A stretch of DNA of 28,910 bases from Oopsacas minuta (taxonomy: Eukaryota > Porifera > Hexactinellida > Lyssacinosida > Leucopsacidae): assembly GCA_024704765.1 (NCBI GenBank), contig JAKMXF010000087.1, forward strand, positions 1 to 28,910. The letters run 5' to 3'. Every line of letters begins with the position of its first letter. The stretch's first letter is position 1. Shown in pieces: positions 28,483 through 28,910 of the stretch. A program made the position numbers and the translations under genes. Under the pieces are notes generated by a model that saw only the letters and a list, made by a program, of their open reading frames with translations, did no database searches and was not told the DNA's origin.

Positions 28483-28910
28483 GAATCCATAATTAAGATT
28501 ATTATGCTATAAGTAAATCAGAGCCTAATGCATTCATGTGCTCAGTTAATTAATTAAACTTCCTATCTCATGTGACATAGTTTATAATTATATTTTCTCT
28601 AACTAAAATCCTATTATCTGAATGTTCAGTGTGGTCTGTTTCGGTGTAGGGCACGGGTCTCTCAGAAAATCATATTGATCGAAAAAACGAGGTCCTTGAG
28701 ATTTTTCATGATTCTTGTGTAGAATTTTGCGTAGAATCCGATTCTGTTGCCAAGAAAATATTTCTCACACAAATTTTTGAGTTATTTTATATTTTTTTGT
28801 AAAAAAAAAATTTTTTTAGTTCCCATTTTTATATGTTGTCGGGTTGCTAATTTATCATATTAGAATCATCGTTATCACTCATACATTGAATATAATACAT
28901 CCATCAGTCA
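28483..28910. other. No gene seen
   Basis: AT-rich tail of the window with a long A/T tract near 28,790-28,820. I found no open frame or repeat that I can assign. Confidence 0.4.

Noticed and set aside
1-28910. tRNA, rRNA, CRISPR arrays, LTR or reverse-transcriptase elements
   Set aside because: I looked for tRNA B-box-like sequences, regular spaced repeats, and reverse-transcriptase blocks and found none that I could support.

Overview
The window is AT-rich, intron-bearing animal DNA made mostly of nested, decaying transposable elements around one intact cellular gene, an MKK7-type MAP kinase kinase. The kinase family, the mix of Tc1/mariner, P, hAT and Transib elements, and the lack of any bacterial gene organisation point to an invertebrate, most likely an arthropod. 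A caligid copepod is my guess from general resemblance only.

Left part (1-10,071): the end of a Tc1/mariner element runs off the window start (1-354). Next comes a decayed Transib/RAG1-like transposase on the + strand (copy A, 711-2756, with its terminal repeat at 3004-3039). A complete but dead mariner follows (3522-4850), then two non-coding inverted-repeat elements (5221-5673 and about 6735-7145). About 3 kb of sequence with no gene that I can support follows.

Middle (10,072-13,442): a single-exon MAP2K7/hemipterous kinase with a complete catalytic core and two candidate JNK-docking motifs.

Right part (13,443-26,310): a Russian-doll nest. The outermost layer is an hAT transposase pseudogene (ZBED5/SCAND3 type, minus strand) in four pieces. 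A P element with an N-terminal THAP domain (16,305-24,847) interrupts it, flanked by 7-bp near-identical target duplications. A Tc1 element (24,909-26,222) interrupts it again 60 bp away. Inside the P element sit two further elements. Transib copy B (19,923-23,033) has ends starting with the RSS heptamer CACAGTG and a perfect 5-bp target duplication TGCTG. A second element (16,954-19,073), which I cannot assign to a named superfamily, has TCACGTCT termini and TA duplications. Its protein has the order of candidate metal-binding and zinc-binding residues seen in RAG1/Transib: D, D, CxxC, HxxxxH, E. Removing the insertions in silico restores the hAT reading frame across the P and Tc1 joints, so the P, hAT and Tc1 boundaries are well supported.

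Far right (26,311-28,910): a second, degenerate THAP domain on the minus strand, then a palindrome-rich stretch resembling a Harbinger-type terminus, then a Myb/SANT-like DNA-binding protein pseudogene with three in-frame stops.

Only the kinase looks like a working host gene. Transib copy B is the best-preserved transposase, with a single frameshift and all catalytic residues present. The most interesting material is the pair of RAG1-type systems in one P element: Transib B with its unequal RSS-like ends, and the unclassified TA-flanked element.
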